Assembly: GCF_001940525.2 (NCBI RefSeq)
Contig: NZ_CP019437.1
Location: forward strand, 2,516,501-2,580,500
Direction of reading: 5' to 3'
From: Thioclava nitratireducens
GTDB taxonomy: Bacteria > Pseudomonadota > Alphaproteobacteria > Rhodobacterales > Rhodobacteraceae
DNA: 64,000 nucleotides
Shown: piece after piece, positions 34,982 to 45,496 of the stretch
Layout: each line of letters opens with the position of its first letter
How positions within the stretch are numbered: position 1 is the first letter of the stretch
The notes under the pieces: model-generated
Databases searched by the model: none
What the model was told of the DNA's origin: nothing
Seen by the model: the letters and a program-made list of their open reading frames with translations, nothing else
Translations under genes and position numbers: made by a program

Positions 34982-35911
34982 TCAGTCCTTCAGCGCGGCG
35001 ACCTCTTCCGGCGTGCCGATCGCCCGGCAGGTGATGTCCTTGGCGATCCGCCGGACCATCCCTGCGAGCGCCTTGCCCGCGCCGATCTCCCAGATTTCGT
35101 CGACGCCCTGAGCGGCCATCCACGCGACGCTCTCGCGCCAGCGCACCGAACCCGTGACCTGCTCGACCAGAAGTTCGCGGATCAGGGCCGGATCACTCAC
35201 CGCCTCTGCACGGACATTGGCGACCAGCGGCACCACCGGCGCCTTGATCTCGACCTGCGACAGCGCGGCGTCCATCGCATCGGCGGCGGGCTGCATCAGC
35301 GCGCAATGGAACGGGGCAGAGACCGGAAGCATCACGGCCCGCTTCGCGCCCGCTTCCTTGGCGAGCACCGTGGCCCGCTCGACCGCCGCCTTGTTGCCCG
35401 AGATCACCACCTGGCTCGGATCGTTGTCGTTTGCAGCCTGACAGACCTCGCCCTGCGCCGCCTCGGCAGCGACTTTCGACGCCGCCTCGAAATCGAGCCC
35501 GAGGATCGCGGCCATCGCGCCGACGCCCACCGGCACCGCCGATTGCATCGCGTCGCCGCGCACGCGCAGCAGGCGCGCGGTGTCGGGCAGGCTCAGCGAC
35601 CCCGCCGCACAAAGCGCGGAATATTCGCCCAGCGAGTGACCCGCGACATAGGCCGCATCTGTGACCGCAAAGCCCTCGGCTTCCAGCGCCCGCAGCGCCG
35701 CGATAGACGTCGCCATCAGCGCGGGCTGCGCGTTGGCGGTCAGCGTCAACTCGTCCTGCTCGCCTTCCCAGATGAGCGCGCTCAGCTTCTGCCCGAGCGC
35801 CTCATCGACCTCTTCGAAGACCGCTTTCGAGGCGGGATAGGCGTCGGCCAATGCCTTGCCCATGCCGATGACCTGTGCGCCCTGACCGGGAAATACGAAT
35901 GCGCGGCTCAT
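34982..35911 (-). CDS. fabD: Malonyl-CoA:ACP transacylase
   Basis: 309 residues from ATG 35911 (MSRAFVFPGQGAQVIGMG), preceded by AGGAGGATC; upstream in-frame codons overlap the next gene and are rejected. The active-site Ser is in AGHSLGEYSALCAAG, with the acyltransferase His in VSAPFHCALMQPA. It loads malonyl groups on acyl carrier protein. Confidence 0.96.
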   Translation of the reverse strand: MSRAFVFPGQGAQVIGMGKALADAYPASKAVFEEVDEALGQKLSALIWEGEQDELTLTANAQPALMATSIAALRALEAEGFAVTDAAYVAGHSLGEYSALCAAGSLSLPDTARLLRVRGDAMQSAVPVGVGAMAAILGLDFEAASKVAAEAAQGEVCQAANDNDPSQVVISGNKAAVERATVLAKEAGAKRAVMLPVSAPFHCALMQPAADAMDAALSQVEIKAPVVPLVANVRAEAVSDPALIRELLVEQVTGSVRWRESVAWMAAQGVDEIWEIGAGKALAGMVRRIAKDITCRAIGTPEEVAALKD

Positions 35912-36002
35912 GCCTGATCCTCCTGATTGATCTTTGGTTTCCCTTAGCGAGAAGGGCGCGGCGGGGCAAGTTCGCTGCCCTTGGGCACCCCTGCACCGCC
36001 TC

Positions 36003-36557
36003 TCACGCTTTACCGATGATCCGCGCCGGATTGCCCGCGACCGTGGCACCCGCCGGCACGTCGCGCGTCACGACGGCCCCCGCGCCGATCAGCGCGCCAT
36101 CGCCCACCGTGATCCCCGGCAGGATGATCGCCCCGCCGCCGATCCAGACATCCGCGCCGATCCGCACGGGCCGCCCGAATTCCAACCCGGTCCGGCGCGT
36201 CTCCGGATCGCGGGGATGATCGGCGGTCAGGATCTGCACCTTCGGACCGACCTGCGTCCGGTCGCCGATCGTGACCGCGACCACATCGAGGATGACACAT
36301 CCGAAATTCAGAAAGACTCCGGCGCCAAGCCGAATATTGCTGCCGTAATCGCAATGGAACGGAGGGCGGATGCGCGTCCCCTGCCCCACTTCCGCGAACA
36401 GCTCCGACAGCAGCGCGTGGCAGTCCGCGGCACTATGCGCGACGGTCGCGTTGAACCGGTCCATCCACGCCGCTGCCCGCGCCATATCGGCTTCGATCTC
36501 CGGCCCTTCGGCGCGATACAATTCGCCCGCCAGCATCTTGTCCTTTTCCGATCGCAT
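36003..36557 (-). CDS. Maltose/galactoside-type sugar O-acetyltransferase
   Basis: 184 residues. An N-terminal Mac domain (MRSEKDKMLAGELYRAEGPE) precedes left-handed beta-helix repeats (FHCDYGSNIRLGAGVFLNFG, VWIGGGAIILPGITVGDGAL, GAGAVVTRDVPAGATVAGNP). The catalytic His is in ILTADHPRDPETR. It belongs to the Maa/LacA/NodL group, which acetylate sugars or Nod factors; the substrate here is unknown. Confidence 0.92.
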   Translation of the reverse strand: MRSEKDKMLAGELYRAEGPEIEADMARAAAWMDRFNATVAHSAADCHALLSELFAEVGQGTRIRPPFHCDYGSNIRLGAGVFLNFGCVILDVVAVTIGDRTQVGPKVQILTADHPRDPETRRTGLEFGRPVRIGADVWIGGGAIILPGITVGDGALIGAGAVVTRDVPAGATVAGNPARIIGKA

Positions 36558-36605
36558 GATCCCTCCCCGCCATCTCGCCGGACGATCCTGCCCCAGCTAC
36601 GCGCA

Positions 36606-36632
36606 AAGAAAAAGGGGCGCTCGATGCGCCCC
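36606..36632 (-). terminator. Intrinsic terminator of the 36639-37070 gene
   Basis: On the minus strand GGGGCGC-ATCGA-GCGCCCC is followed by TTTTTCTTT, only 7 nt after the stop of the gene at 36639-37070. Confidence 0.88.
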
Positions 36633-36638
36633 TTCTCC

Positions 36639-37070
36639 TCAGTCCAGTTCGAGATGCGCGACCCCGTCGGAGCGCCGCCCGATCGAGCGCCCATCCGCGC
36701 CGATGGTCGCGCGCACGCGCCGCCGCATCGAGGAAAACGCAGCGCTTTCAACGACATCCACCGGCTCGTCCAGCGCAATTTCGATGTCGTAATGGGTCTC
36801 GCCCTTGCGCCGCAGCGCATGGACGCGGCCGCTCACCGGATGGCCCAGATAGCGCCCGCGCACCGCATCGCCCAAGGCATAGCCCTTCGCGTGTGCAGCC
36901 GGTTCGGCACGTCGCAGCGCCGCCACCATCGTGTTCCAGTCGGCATGACCCGCCGCCTGCGCGGTCAACTCATACGCCTTCGACAGCGCAACCGGATTGC
37001 CCGCCTGCGCCATCGCCTCGGCCAGACGGCGCGCCTGCGCCTTTACGTCTTTCACTGCATTTACAGTCAT
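36639..37070 (-). CDS. Glyoxalase-superfamily-related small protein
   Basis: 143 residues from ATG 37070 (MTVNAVKDVKAQARRLAEAM), with GGAGACG upstream. The N-terminal segment KAQARRLAEAM, then LSKAYELTAQAAGHADWNTM, matches the glyoxalase-related helical domain found in small alphaproteobacterial proteins. The C-terminal half is a compact beta domain (AVRGRYLGHPVSGRVHALRR). No metal-binding glyoxalase residues are obvious. The function is unknown. Confidence 0.7.
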   Translation of the reverse strand: MTVNAVKDVKAQARRLAEAMAQAGNPVALSKAYELTAQAAGHADWNTMVAALRRAEPAAHAKGYALGDAVRGRYLGHPVSGRVHALRRKGETHYDIEIALDEPVDVVESAAFSSMRRRVRATIGADGRSIGRRSDGVAHLELD

Positions 37071-37302
37071 CGTCTCGTCTCCACGGGGATGATCCACCGC
37101 TTCGGGGCCCGCATTGCCGAAGAGCCCCCGAAAGTAAGGAGAGCGATCGTGAACCGGATTTCACCAAGGGAAACGCCCCGCGGGCGGCAGGCATCCGGCA
37201 GCCAAGGCCGAGAGATGGGCGGCGCGGACGCATCTGTCAAGGGATGCAGCCTTACCCGGCGTCCGGCGATGCGAAAGCGCCATAGCAGACGCCCCGAATG
37301 CG

Positions 37303-37327
37303 AAAGGGGCGCCCGACCGGACGCCCC
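37303..37327 (-). terminator. Intrinsic terminator of glnA
   Basis: On the minus strand GGGGCG...CGCCCC pairs with a GTCCGGTCGGG core, followed by TTTCG, about 25 nt after the glnA stop. Confidence 0.7.
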
Positions 37328-37351
37328 TTCCCATCACTGTCCCTCTCCAGT

Positions 37352-38758
37352 TCAGCAGGAGTAGTAGTACTTGTATTCCACCGGGTGGGGGGTGTGCTCG
37401 AACGCGTACACTTCTTCCCACTTCAGTGCGATGTAGCCCTCGATCTGGTCCTTGGTGAACACGTCACCGGCCAGCAGGAACTCGTGATCCTTCTCGAGCG
37501 TCTCGAGCGCTTCACGCAGCGAGGCGCAAACGGTCGGGATCGAGGCCAGTTCTTCCGGCGGCAGATCGTAGAGATCCTTGTCCGAGGACGGGCCCGGATC
37601 GATCTTGTTCTTGATGCCGTCGAGGCCGGCCATCAGCAGAGCCGAGAAGCACAGATAGGGGTTCGCCGACGGATCGGGGAAACGGGCTTCGACGCGCTTT
37701 GCCTTGGGGGATTCCGCCCACGGAATACGGACACAACCCGAGCGGTTGCGGGCCGAGTAGGCGCGCAGAACCGGAGCCTCGAAGCCCGGGATCAGACGCT
37801 TGTAGGAGTTGGTCGACGGGTTGGTGAAGGCGTTGAGCGACTTCGCGTGCTTCAGGATACCGCCGATGAACCACAGGGCTTCCTGCGACAGGTCAGCGTA
37901 TTTGTCGCCTGCAAACAGCGGCTTGCCGTCTTTCCAGATCGACATGTTCACGTGCATGCCGGTGCCGTTGTCGCCGGTGATCGGCTTCGGCATGAAGGTC
38001 GCCGATTTGCCATAGGCGTGCGCCACGTTGTGGATGACGTACTTGTACTTCTGGATGTCGTCGGCCTGCTTGGTCAGCGTCCCGAAGATCAGGCCCAGCT
38101 CGTGCTGGCACGAGGCCACTTCGTGGTGGTGCTTGTCGACCTTCATGCCCATGCGCTTCATGGTCGAGAGCATTTCCGAACGCAGGTCCTGCGCGTCATC
38201 CACCGGGTTGACCGGGAAGTAGCCACCCTTGACGCCCGGACGATGGCCCATGTTGCCCATCTCGTAATCGGTGTCGGTGTTCCACGCCGCGTCGATCGCG
38301 TCGACCTCGTAGGAGACCTTGTTCATCGAGACCGAGAACTTCACGTCGTCGAACAGGAAGAATTCCGCTTCCGGACCGAAGAAGGCCGTATCACCGATGC
38401 CCGAGGCAACGAGATAGGCTTCGGCCTTCTCAGCGGTGCCGCGCGGGTCGCGGGCATAGGGCTCGCCGGTGTCGGGCTCGACCACGGTGCAGTGCACGCA
38501 CATGGTCTTCTCGGCGTAGAAGGGGTCGATATAGACCGAGGACGCGTCCGGGATCAGTTTCATGTCGGACTGATCGATCGACTTCCAGCCGGCGATCGAG
38601 GAGCCGTCGAACATGAAGCCTTCTTCGAAGAAATCTTCGTCCACTTCGGTATGCATCAGCGTCACGTGCTGCAGCTTGCCGCGCGGATCGGTGAAGCGCA
38701 CGTCGACGTATTCGACGTCTTCGTCCTTCATCAGTTTGAGAGCGTCCTTGATGCTCAT
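37352..38758 (-). CDS. glnA: Type I glutamine synthetase
   Basis: 468 residues. Family motifs include [18 protein letters not shown], the catalytic signature [18 protein letters not shown] and [18 protein letters not shown]. The adenylylation Tyr is in [10 protein letters not shown] (Tyr397), so activity should be controlled by GlnE. It makes glutamine from glutamate and ammonia. It lies 71 nt after glnB in the usual alphaproteobacterial glnB-glnA order. Confidence 0.98.
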   Translation of the reverse strand: MSIKDALKLMKDEDVEYVDVRFTDPRGKLQHVTLMHTEVDEDFFEEGFMFDGSSIAGWKSIDQSDMKLIPDASSVYIDPFYAEKTMCVHCTVVEPDTGEPYARDPRGTAEKAEAYLVASGIGDTAFFGPEAEFFLFDDVKFSVSMNKVSYEVDAIDAAWNTDTDYEMGNMGHRPGVKGGYFPVNPVDDAQDLRSEMLSTMKRMGMKVDKHHHEVASCQHELGLIFGTLTKQADDIQKYKYVIHNVAHAYGKSATFMPKPITGDNGTGMHVNMSIWKDGKPLFAGDKYADLSQEALWFIGGILKHAKSLNAFTNPSTNSYKRLIPGFEAPVLRAYSARNRSGCVRIPWAESPKAKRVEARFPDPSANPYLCFSALLMAGLDGIKNKIDPGPSSDKDLYDLPPEELASIPTVCASLREALETLEKDHEFLLAGDVFTKDQIEGYIALKWEEVYAFEHTPHPVEYKYYYSC

Positions 38759-38829
38759 GTCACATTACCCTTTCGTTGAGCTTGGGTTGTCCCTGGACCC
38801 GCAACGGGGTCCGCCGGGAATGCCGGAGG

Positions 38830-40933
<2,104 letters not shown>

Positions 40934-40969
40934 GCCGCGCCGTCGGGGGCCACGCGGCGCGAAAGTTTC

Positions 40970-41001
40970 GGGCGGCGAAAGGCAGAGGCCCCTCGCCGCC
41001 C
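40970..41001. terminator. Stem-loop between convergent nnrD and lipoprotein gene
   Basis: GGGCGGCG and CGCCGCCC pair 8 bp across a 16-nt loop in the 76-nt convergent gap. There is no T run on either side, so a bidirectional termination role is only plausible. Confidence 0.4.
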
Positions 41002-41009
41002 GTTGCAGC

Positions 41010-41213
41010 TTATTGCGCCATCTGCTCGCGCGATTGGTTCTGGTTGCCGTTGCGCGCGCCCGGTGCCGTGTCCGTCGCATCCGCCGGAGCGGTGGCCGGG
41101 GCCGCCATGGCGGCTTCGGCAGTGTCGACTGCGTCGGTCCCAGCGGGCCCCGTCATCATATCGCACCCGGCCAGAGCGGCGGTCGCGCCCAGAATGATAA
41201 GCCAGTTCTTCAT
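41010..41213 (-). CDS. Small lipoprotein
   Basis: 67 residues. The lipobox is clear: MKNWLIILGATAALAGCDMM, with lipidated Cys17. The mature part is low-complexity Ala/Asp/Thr-rich and ends in a Gln/Asn-rich tail. It has no recognisable domain. The start is preceded by GAGAGACGG. An FNR box lies 54-67 bp upstream. Confidence 0.8.
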   Translation of the reverse strand: MKNWLIILGATAALAGCDMMTGPAGTDAVDTAEAAMAAPATAPADATDTAPGARNGNQNQSREQMAQ

Positions 41214-41266
41214 CCGTCTCTCCTTTTGTTGCAGTTCATCTAAGCTCCAATCCGCGGCGCGATTCC

Positions 41267-41280
41267 TTGATGTTGATCAA
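41267..41280. promoter_or_regulatory. FNR/FixK-type box
   Basis: TTGATGTTGATCAA is a perfect match to TTGAT-N4-ATCAA. It is centred 60 bp upstream of the lipoprotein ATG (minus strand). A candidate -10 (TTAGAT, 41243-41238) would put the box near -42, a class II activator position. It is also 150-160 bp upstream of the plus-strand Crp/Fnr gene at 41429. Confidence 0.7.
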
Positions 41281-41428
41281 CGTGCTAGGCGCATAGCGCG
41301 AATTTCCTGCAACTTCGTGTGGAAAGACGCTGAAAAGGCTGGCGCAACACGGTTTTTCGCCCCCGCGGCCCTCGCATCCGAACCTCACCCCGACTAAGCT
41401 CTCCCCTGCGACAGGGAGACGAGACGCG

Positions 41429-42184
41429 ATGAACGAACACTCGAAGTCCGGAAAGCGGATCGAGATAGAGGGCGTAGTGGCGCAGGGCAAATTGCAGCGC
41501 CTGCTGGACGCGCTGCCGCCGGAGCTGCGCACCGAGATGATACCGCTCTGGCAGAGTATCCGTTTCGCGCCGGGCGACGTGCTGATCGAGGATGGCGAAG
41601 TCGCCGACCGGATCGGCTTCGTCGCGGACGGGTTTCTCGCGATGTCGAAAACGCTGCAGGATCGGCATCGCCACATCATCGGGCTGATCACGCCGTCCGA
41701 CATGTTCGGACGCGCCTTCAACGGCCCGTCGGGCTACCGGATCGAGGCGCTCAGCGATGGCGCGGTCCTGACCTGCGACCGGCAGAAATTCGAAGCGATC
41801 CTCGCGCGTTCGCACGCGGCGGAGCGGCTGTTCCTGCTGAGCATCCTCGACGAGCTCGACGCGGCGCGCGAATGGGTGATGGTGCTCGGCAGTTCGAAAG
41901 TCGTCGAGCGGCTCGCCTCGCTCCTGATCATCCTGAGCCGCCACAAATACCGCACTCTCGAAAGCTGCGCGCGGGACAACATCCGGCTCGGCCTGCATAT
42001 CCATATCAAGCGGGTCGATATCGCCCATTTGCTGGGCACCTCGCCGGAATCGCTGAGCCGGGCGTTTCATCAGCTCGAACGCGAGGGCGCGATCCGGATC
42101 GTTACACCCTACGATATCGAGATCTCGAATCTCGGAACGCTCGTCGATATTTCCGGCAATTCACTGGAGATGCGCGACGCCTGA
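41429..42184 (+). CDS. Crp/Fnr family regulator without Fe-S cysteines
   Basis: 251 residues: a cyclic-nucleotide-binding-like domain (FAPGDVLIEDGEVADRIGFV, IIGLITPSDMFGRAFNG) and a Crp-type winged helix (VDIAHLLGTSPESLSRAFHQ, LEREGAIRIV). Only two scattered Cys are present and no N-terminal Cys cluster, so it should not bind the FNR [4Fe-4S] cluster. The effector is unknown. It converges on an FnrL-like gene with a 6-nt gap. Confidence 0.9.
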   Translation: MNEHSKSGKRIEIEGVVAQGKLQRLLDALPPELRTEMIPLWQSIRFAPGDVLIEDGEVADRIGFVADGFLAMSKTLQDRHRHIIGLITPSDMFGRAFNGPSGYRIEALSDGAVLTCDRQKFEAILARSHAAERLFLLSILDELDAAREWVMVLGSSKVVERLASLLIILSRHKYRTLESCARDNIRLGLHIHIKRVDIAHLLGTSPESLSRAFHQLEREGAIRIVTPYDIEISNLGTLVDISGNSLEMRDA

Positions 42185-42190
42185 GCGCAC

Positions 42191-42922
42191 TCAACTCGCC
42201 AGAAGCTCCTCCAGCCCCGTGGCCAGCGCGTCGAGATCGTTGAGCCGGAACTGGCGGGTGTTCAGTATGTCGATCAGCCCGTCCTTCTGGAACTGGTGCA
42301 GAGACCGGCTGACGGTCTCCTGCGTCGTGGCGAGCAGATCGGCGATGTCCTGACGCGGCAGCAGCATGGTCAAGACGCCGCCGCCATCGGGCAAGGCCTG
42401 CCAAGGCATGATATGGCGCGACAGCAGAAGCAGCGCGCGCAGCCGCGCCGCCGGCGCGAAGGCGCCGAGAAGCCAGCTCAACCGCCGCGCCTTCTCGACC
42501 CAGCTTTCCGCCTGACGGCACAGCGCCCGGCGCAGTTCGGGCTCCTGATCGATGAGCTGCGCGAAAGTCGCGGCTTCGAAGAGACACAGATCCGTATCGA
42601 TCACCGCTTCGATCGCGGTGTCCCGATGGCCGTTGAGAAGCTGGCCGATGCTATCGCCCGGGCTGACGAGACCGGTGATCTTGCGCCGCCCGGCGAGCGA
42701 ATGACTCTGCATCCGCAGCATGCCGCGTTGCACGAGCGCGATGTGCTCGCAGCTGACGTCTTCTTCGCAGAGCCGCTCATTGGCCGCGCAGGAAATCTTG
42801 CGCGCCCGTTCGGCGACCCTAGCCAGAGCGCGATCCGATAGGGATCCGCAGACGCCTTGGTTGCGAGCGGTGCAACCCGCGCAATGCAAGATCGCCTCTG
42901 CATTTCGCAAAGGTGCCGTCAT
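42191..42922 (-). CDS. FNR-type oxygen-sensing regulator (FnrL-like)
   Basis: 243 residues from ATG 42922 (GGAG 6 nt upstream). The N-terminal Cys cluster HCAGCTARNQGVCGSL (Cys14, Cys17, Cys25) with Cys113 in TDLCLFEA gives the four ligands expected for an O2-labile [4Fe-4S] cluster. A CRP-type effector domain and a DNA-recognition helix (QDIADLLATTQETVSRSLHQ, with ETVSR typical of TTGAT readers) follow. It probably controls anaerobic or microaerobic genes and may act on the FNR box at 41267. Confidence 0.9.
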   Translation of the reverse strand: MTAPLRNAEAILHCAGCTARNQGVCGSLSDRALARVAERARKISCAANERLCEEDVSCEHIALVQRGMLRMQSHSLAGRRKITGLVSPGDSIGQLLNGHRDTAIEAVIDTDLCLFEAATFAQLIDQEPELRRALCRQAESWVEKARRLSWLLGAFAPAARLRALLLLSRHIMPWQALPDGGGVLTMLLPRQDIADLLATTQETVSRSLHQFQKDGLIDILNTRQFRLNDLDALATGLEELLAS

Positions 42923-43044
42923 CGCAATCTCCAAAAGGGTTTACCCACACTCTTCGCAGCCACGCTGCGCACTCGTCCTCTGGTGCAAGATCGAGCTAAG
43001 CAAATGACATACGCCCCTGTCAACACACGCGCTTGATCGTGAGC

Positions 43045-43064
43045 GGTAGCATCGAAATGCTACC
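43045..43064. repeat. 20-bp inverted repeat between fnr and hint genes
   Basis: GGTAGCAT-CGAA-ATGCTACC, with 8-bp perfect arms and a 4-nt spacer. It is upstream of the FNR-type gene and downstream of the Hint-domain gene, with no T run. It could be a hairpin or a dimeric operator. The rest of the 210-nt gap (42923-43132) shows no gene. Confidence 0.5.
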
Positions 43065-43132
43065 ACGAATGTGACGGCGAAGCGCATCACCCCCCTTGAT
43101 ACCGGCGGATATCGGTCGAAATCGCGTGCGGA

Positions 43133-43702
43133 TCAGGCCTCGACGCCTGCGACCGCGGCGGCCATTTCCACGCCATCGACATAGATCACCTCGGGCGTCT
43201 CGAATTCCAGCACGAAGAGCCGCGCGCGACCTTGCCCCAGCGTGACATAATGCCCGTCGACGACCGATTGCGCAGGCAGAAGCGCCTCGCGCTTGCCGTA
43301 GATCACCTGCACCCGCCAGTCGCGCATCATCAACTGCGCGCCCTGTGCGATAATGAGCGGTGCGCCGGGGCGATCATGGCCAAGCGCGCCGGGCGAGATG
43401 CGGATCAGCGCGCCCACGTAATCGCCGGCCCGCAGCGCCTTGAGCCTGCAGGTCCCGCTACGGGTCACGATCCGGTCGCCGGGCTCGAGAAACTCCACGG
43501 GAATCGCTCCGTCCAGCGTGTAGACCCGTGCCCCGGCGGCGATCCCGGCGCTGAGATCCGGCTTCGGTTTGCGCATCTCCAAAGGCGAGGTGCGCGCTGC
43601 CACCTCCGGACCGGCCGGGCCCGGAAGAGCGTGACGTGGATTGGATTCGATGATCTGGCGGAGCATGGCCATGCCATTCCCCCGCCGTGGTGCCTGTCCC
43701 AT
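43133..43702 (-). CDS. Hint-domain protein
   Basis: 189 residues from ATG 43702 (an ATG at 43672 is possible). A Hint_2-type autoprocessing-fold domain is visible: AGARVYTLDGAIPVEFLEPG, DRIVTRSGTCRLKALRAGDY, APLIIAQGAQLMMRDWRVQV and LPAQSVVDGHYVTLGQGR. In Rhodobacterales such domains usually end larger secreted RTX-like proteins; here it stands almost alone, with only a short N-terminal extension. No signal peptide is visible. The function is unknown. Confidence 0.8.
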   Translation of the reverse strand: MGQAPRRGNGMAMLRQIIESNPRHALPGPAGPEVAARTSPLEMRKPKPDLSAGIAAGARVYTLDGAIPVEFLEPGDRIVTRSGTCRLKALRAGDYVGALIRISPGALGHDRPGAPLIIAQGAQLMMRDWRVQVIYGKREALLPAQSVVDGHYVTLGQGRARLFVLEFETPEVIYVDGVEMAAAVAGVEA

Positions 43703-43844
43703 GGCGATACCTGCTCTTGCCACTCGTAACCTCGGCCTCTGGCGTGCCGTTGCGTAAAGGCTAACTCTCACCAACACGTTAAGACGAGCAAAATCGCATC
43801 TTCCTCTTTCCGTACCCGCAAGCTGTTGCTATTACGCCCCTGAT

Positions 43845-43928
43845 GCGGGTGTGGCGGAACTGGTAGACGCACCAGATTTAGGTTCTGGCGCCTTTGGCGT
43901 GGGGGTTCGAGTCCCTTCACCCGCACCA
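43845..43928 (+). tRNA. tRNA-Leu (anticodon TAG)
   Basis: An 84-nt cloverleaf including encoded CCA. The acceptor stem GCGGGTG pairs with CACCCGC. The anticodon stem is CCAGA/TCTGG with loop TTTAGGT, so the anticodon is TAG (reads CTA/CTG leucine codons). A long variable arm (CGCCTTTGGCGT) and the GGTTCGAGTCC T-arm are typical class II features. Confidence 0.97.
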
Positions 43929-44046
43929 CTCCCAACCTCCGGAATTTCCTACCATACCCTCGCCTTCTCCCACGTGCACGCTAGTTTAAGATGGCTGCGC
44001 GGGCCGAATTGCCCCCGCTTGGATGACCGATTGCGTGGGAGAGGTG

Positions 44047-44982
44047 ATGGTCGAAAGCCCGCAAACACCGCCTCGGCGGCCAGTCGAAGACACGTCGCCG
44101 GGCTTGGGTTCGCAGACATCCCTTCCCATCCGCGGGCTCACCCGCGACACGATCGCCACCGATCCGAATTTCTTCGCCGCGCAGCAGGCGGTGGCGGCAA
44201 TGCTGCTCGACGTGCAGGCGCAGACACCGCGGATCGCACGCCACATGGCTTCGCATCGGCGCTGGCTCGTGAGCCAGACCAGCTTCGCGCTGGCGATGAG
44301 GGCGAAGATGGAGCCCGGCGCGCCGGAACTGACGCCGGGACGGCTTCTCGCGGCGCTGACGCCTCATGTCGAGATCAACCGCAAGACGCTGAGCCAGTAT
44401 CTGGGCGAGATGGAGGCGCATGGGCTGCTCGCCCCGCCGGACGAGTACAAAGGCGACGGGCGGCTGCGCCCGGTGACCACCACGCCCCTGGCAGAGCAAG
44501 GGATGCGGCGCTGGTGCGAGGGCCATCTGCACTGTCTCGATATCCTTGATGGCGGCGCGCGGCTGGACGCGGCCCGGCGCGACCCCGACCTCGCCTTCGC
44601 GATGCAGCGGCAGATGGTCGAGATCATCCGGGTCGATCCCGAATGGCACGCCCCGCCCGCGGCGATGGCGCATTTCCTCGGCTCCGACACGGGCGGGATG
44701 ATGCTGCATGCGCTCACGCGGATGCTGCGCGATCTGCGCGAAACGGACGGGCGCATCTATCTCGAACGGGTCAGCATCGCCGATTTCGCCGAGCAGTTCC
44801 TGATCTCGGTCTCGAAGATCAAGCGCATGGTCCAGAAAGCCGAAGAGGCGGGCAACCTGGGATGGGAAGAGCCGCGCCGACGCGGCAGGCTCTGGCTCTC
44901 GCCCGATTTCATCCGCGCCCACTCCCGCCGGCAGGCAGTGAAGTTCGAAGCGGTCGAGCGCGCCTATCGCGCTGTCGCGTGA
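44047..44982 (+). CDS. Uncharacterised protein with two winged-helix-like regions
   Basis: 311 residues from ATG 44047 with GGGAG 5 nt upstream (an ATG at 44023 is possible). An N-terminal disordered stretch is followed by helices and a first winged-helix-like region (LLAALTPHVEINRKTLSQYL, GEMEAHGLLAPPDE), a middle acidic segment, and a second (VSIADFAEQFLISVSKIKRM, VQKAEEAGNLGWEEPRRRGR). I infer a DNA-binding regulator with two HTH units. I do not recognise a family name. Confidence 0.7.
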   Translation: MVESPQTPPRRPVEDTSPGLGSQTSLPIRGLTRDTIATDPNFFAAQQAVAAMLLDVQAQTPRIARHMASHRRWLVSQTSFALAMRAKMEPGAPELTPGRLLAALTPHVEINRKTLSQYLGEMEAHGLLAPPDEYKGDGRLRPVTTTPLAEQGMRRWCEGHLHCLDILDGGARLDAARRDPDLAFAMQRQMVEIIRVDPEWHAPPAAMAHFLGSDTGGMMLHALTRMLRDLRETDGRIYLERVSIADFAEQFLISVSKIKRMVQKAEEAGNLGWEEPRRRGRLWLSPDFIRAHSRRQAVKFEAVERAYRAVA

Positions 44983-45496
44983 AAGTCACAGGCGGGTTGC
45001 GCGGGCGGGTGACGGGCGATCTGTCCGAAAATGACCGCTGAATTTCAAACACTTCTCGGTTAGGCTTACCTCTCGGGAAGATCGTGTCATTCTCGCTTCG
45101 GATCCGCGAACAAGGGGGCGGACCCTCCGAAGCTGCGGAAGATCACGACGGTGCGCCGGTTTGGCGCAATCCCGGTTTCGCGGCCGGAGCGACTTCGTGG
45201 GGTGGTGCGCCCCGGCCGCAGCTTTCCGAGCCCGCGCGCACCAGACGTTCGTCGCATCGCCCGCCGCGCCAACCGCTGCACCTTCCTCCGTCGCGTCAGC
45301 GCCCCCCTGCCCGCTCCCTATCCCGGGTTCCCGCCCTCGCCCACGCGTACACCCTGCCCGGGCGTCATTTCACCGCTCGCAGGCCGCTCTGCGGCCCCTT
45401 TTCGCCTTGCCACCATGGCTGAGGCTCAATAGAAGGACGCCTGAAATTCGAGAACCGGCCGCGATCCGCGCGGCGCCCAGAGACAAAGGACAAACC
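44983..45496 (+). other. 514-nt gap before tig, no gene supported
   Basis: GC-rich, Pro/Arg-coding frames only, with none preceded by a good ribosome site. A terminator-like hairpin GGCCGC-TCT-GCGGCC followed by CCTTTTCG is at 45382-45403, about 95 nt before tig. This could end a short leader or small RNA. Otherwise nothing is seen. Confidence 0.4.

Noticed and set aside
43851..44549. Open frame starting inside tRNA-Leu
   Set aside because: It overlaps the tRNA and the real gene in another frame; shadow only.
45084..45432. Short open frames upstream of tig
   Set aside because: Pro/Arg-rich with no ribosome site or family similarity; treated as non-coding.
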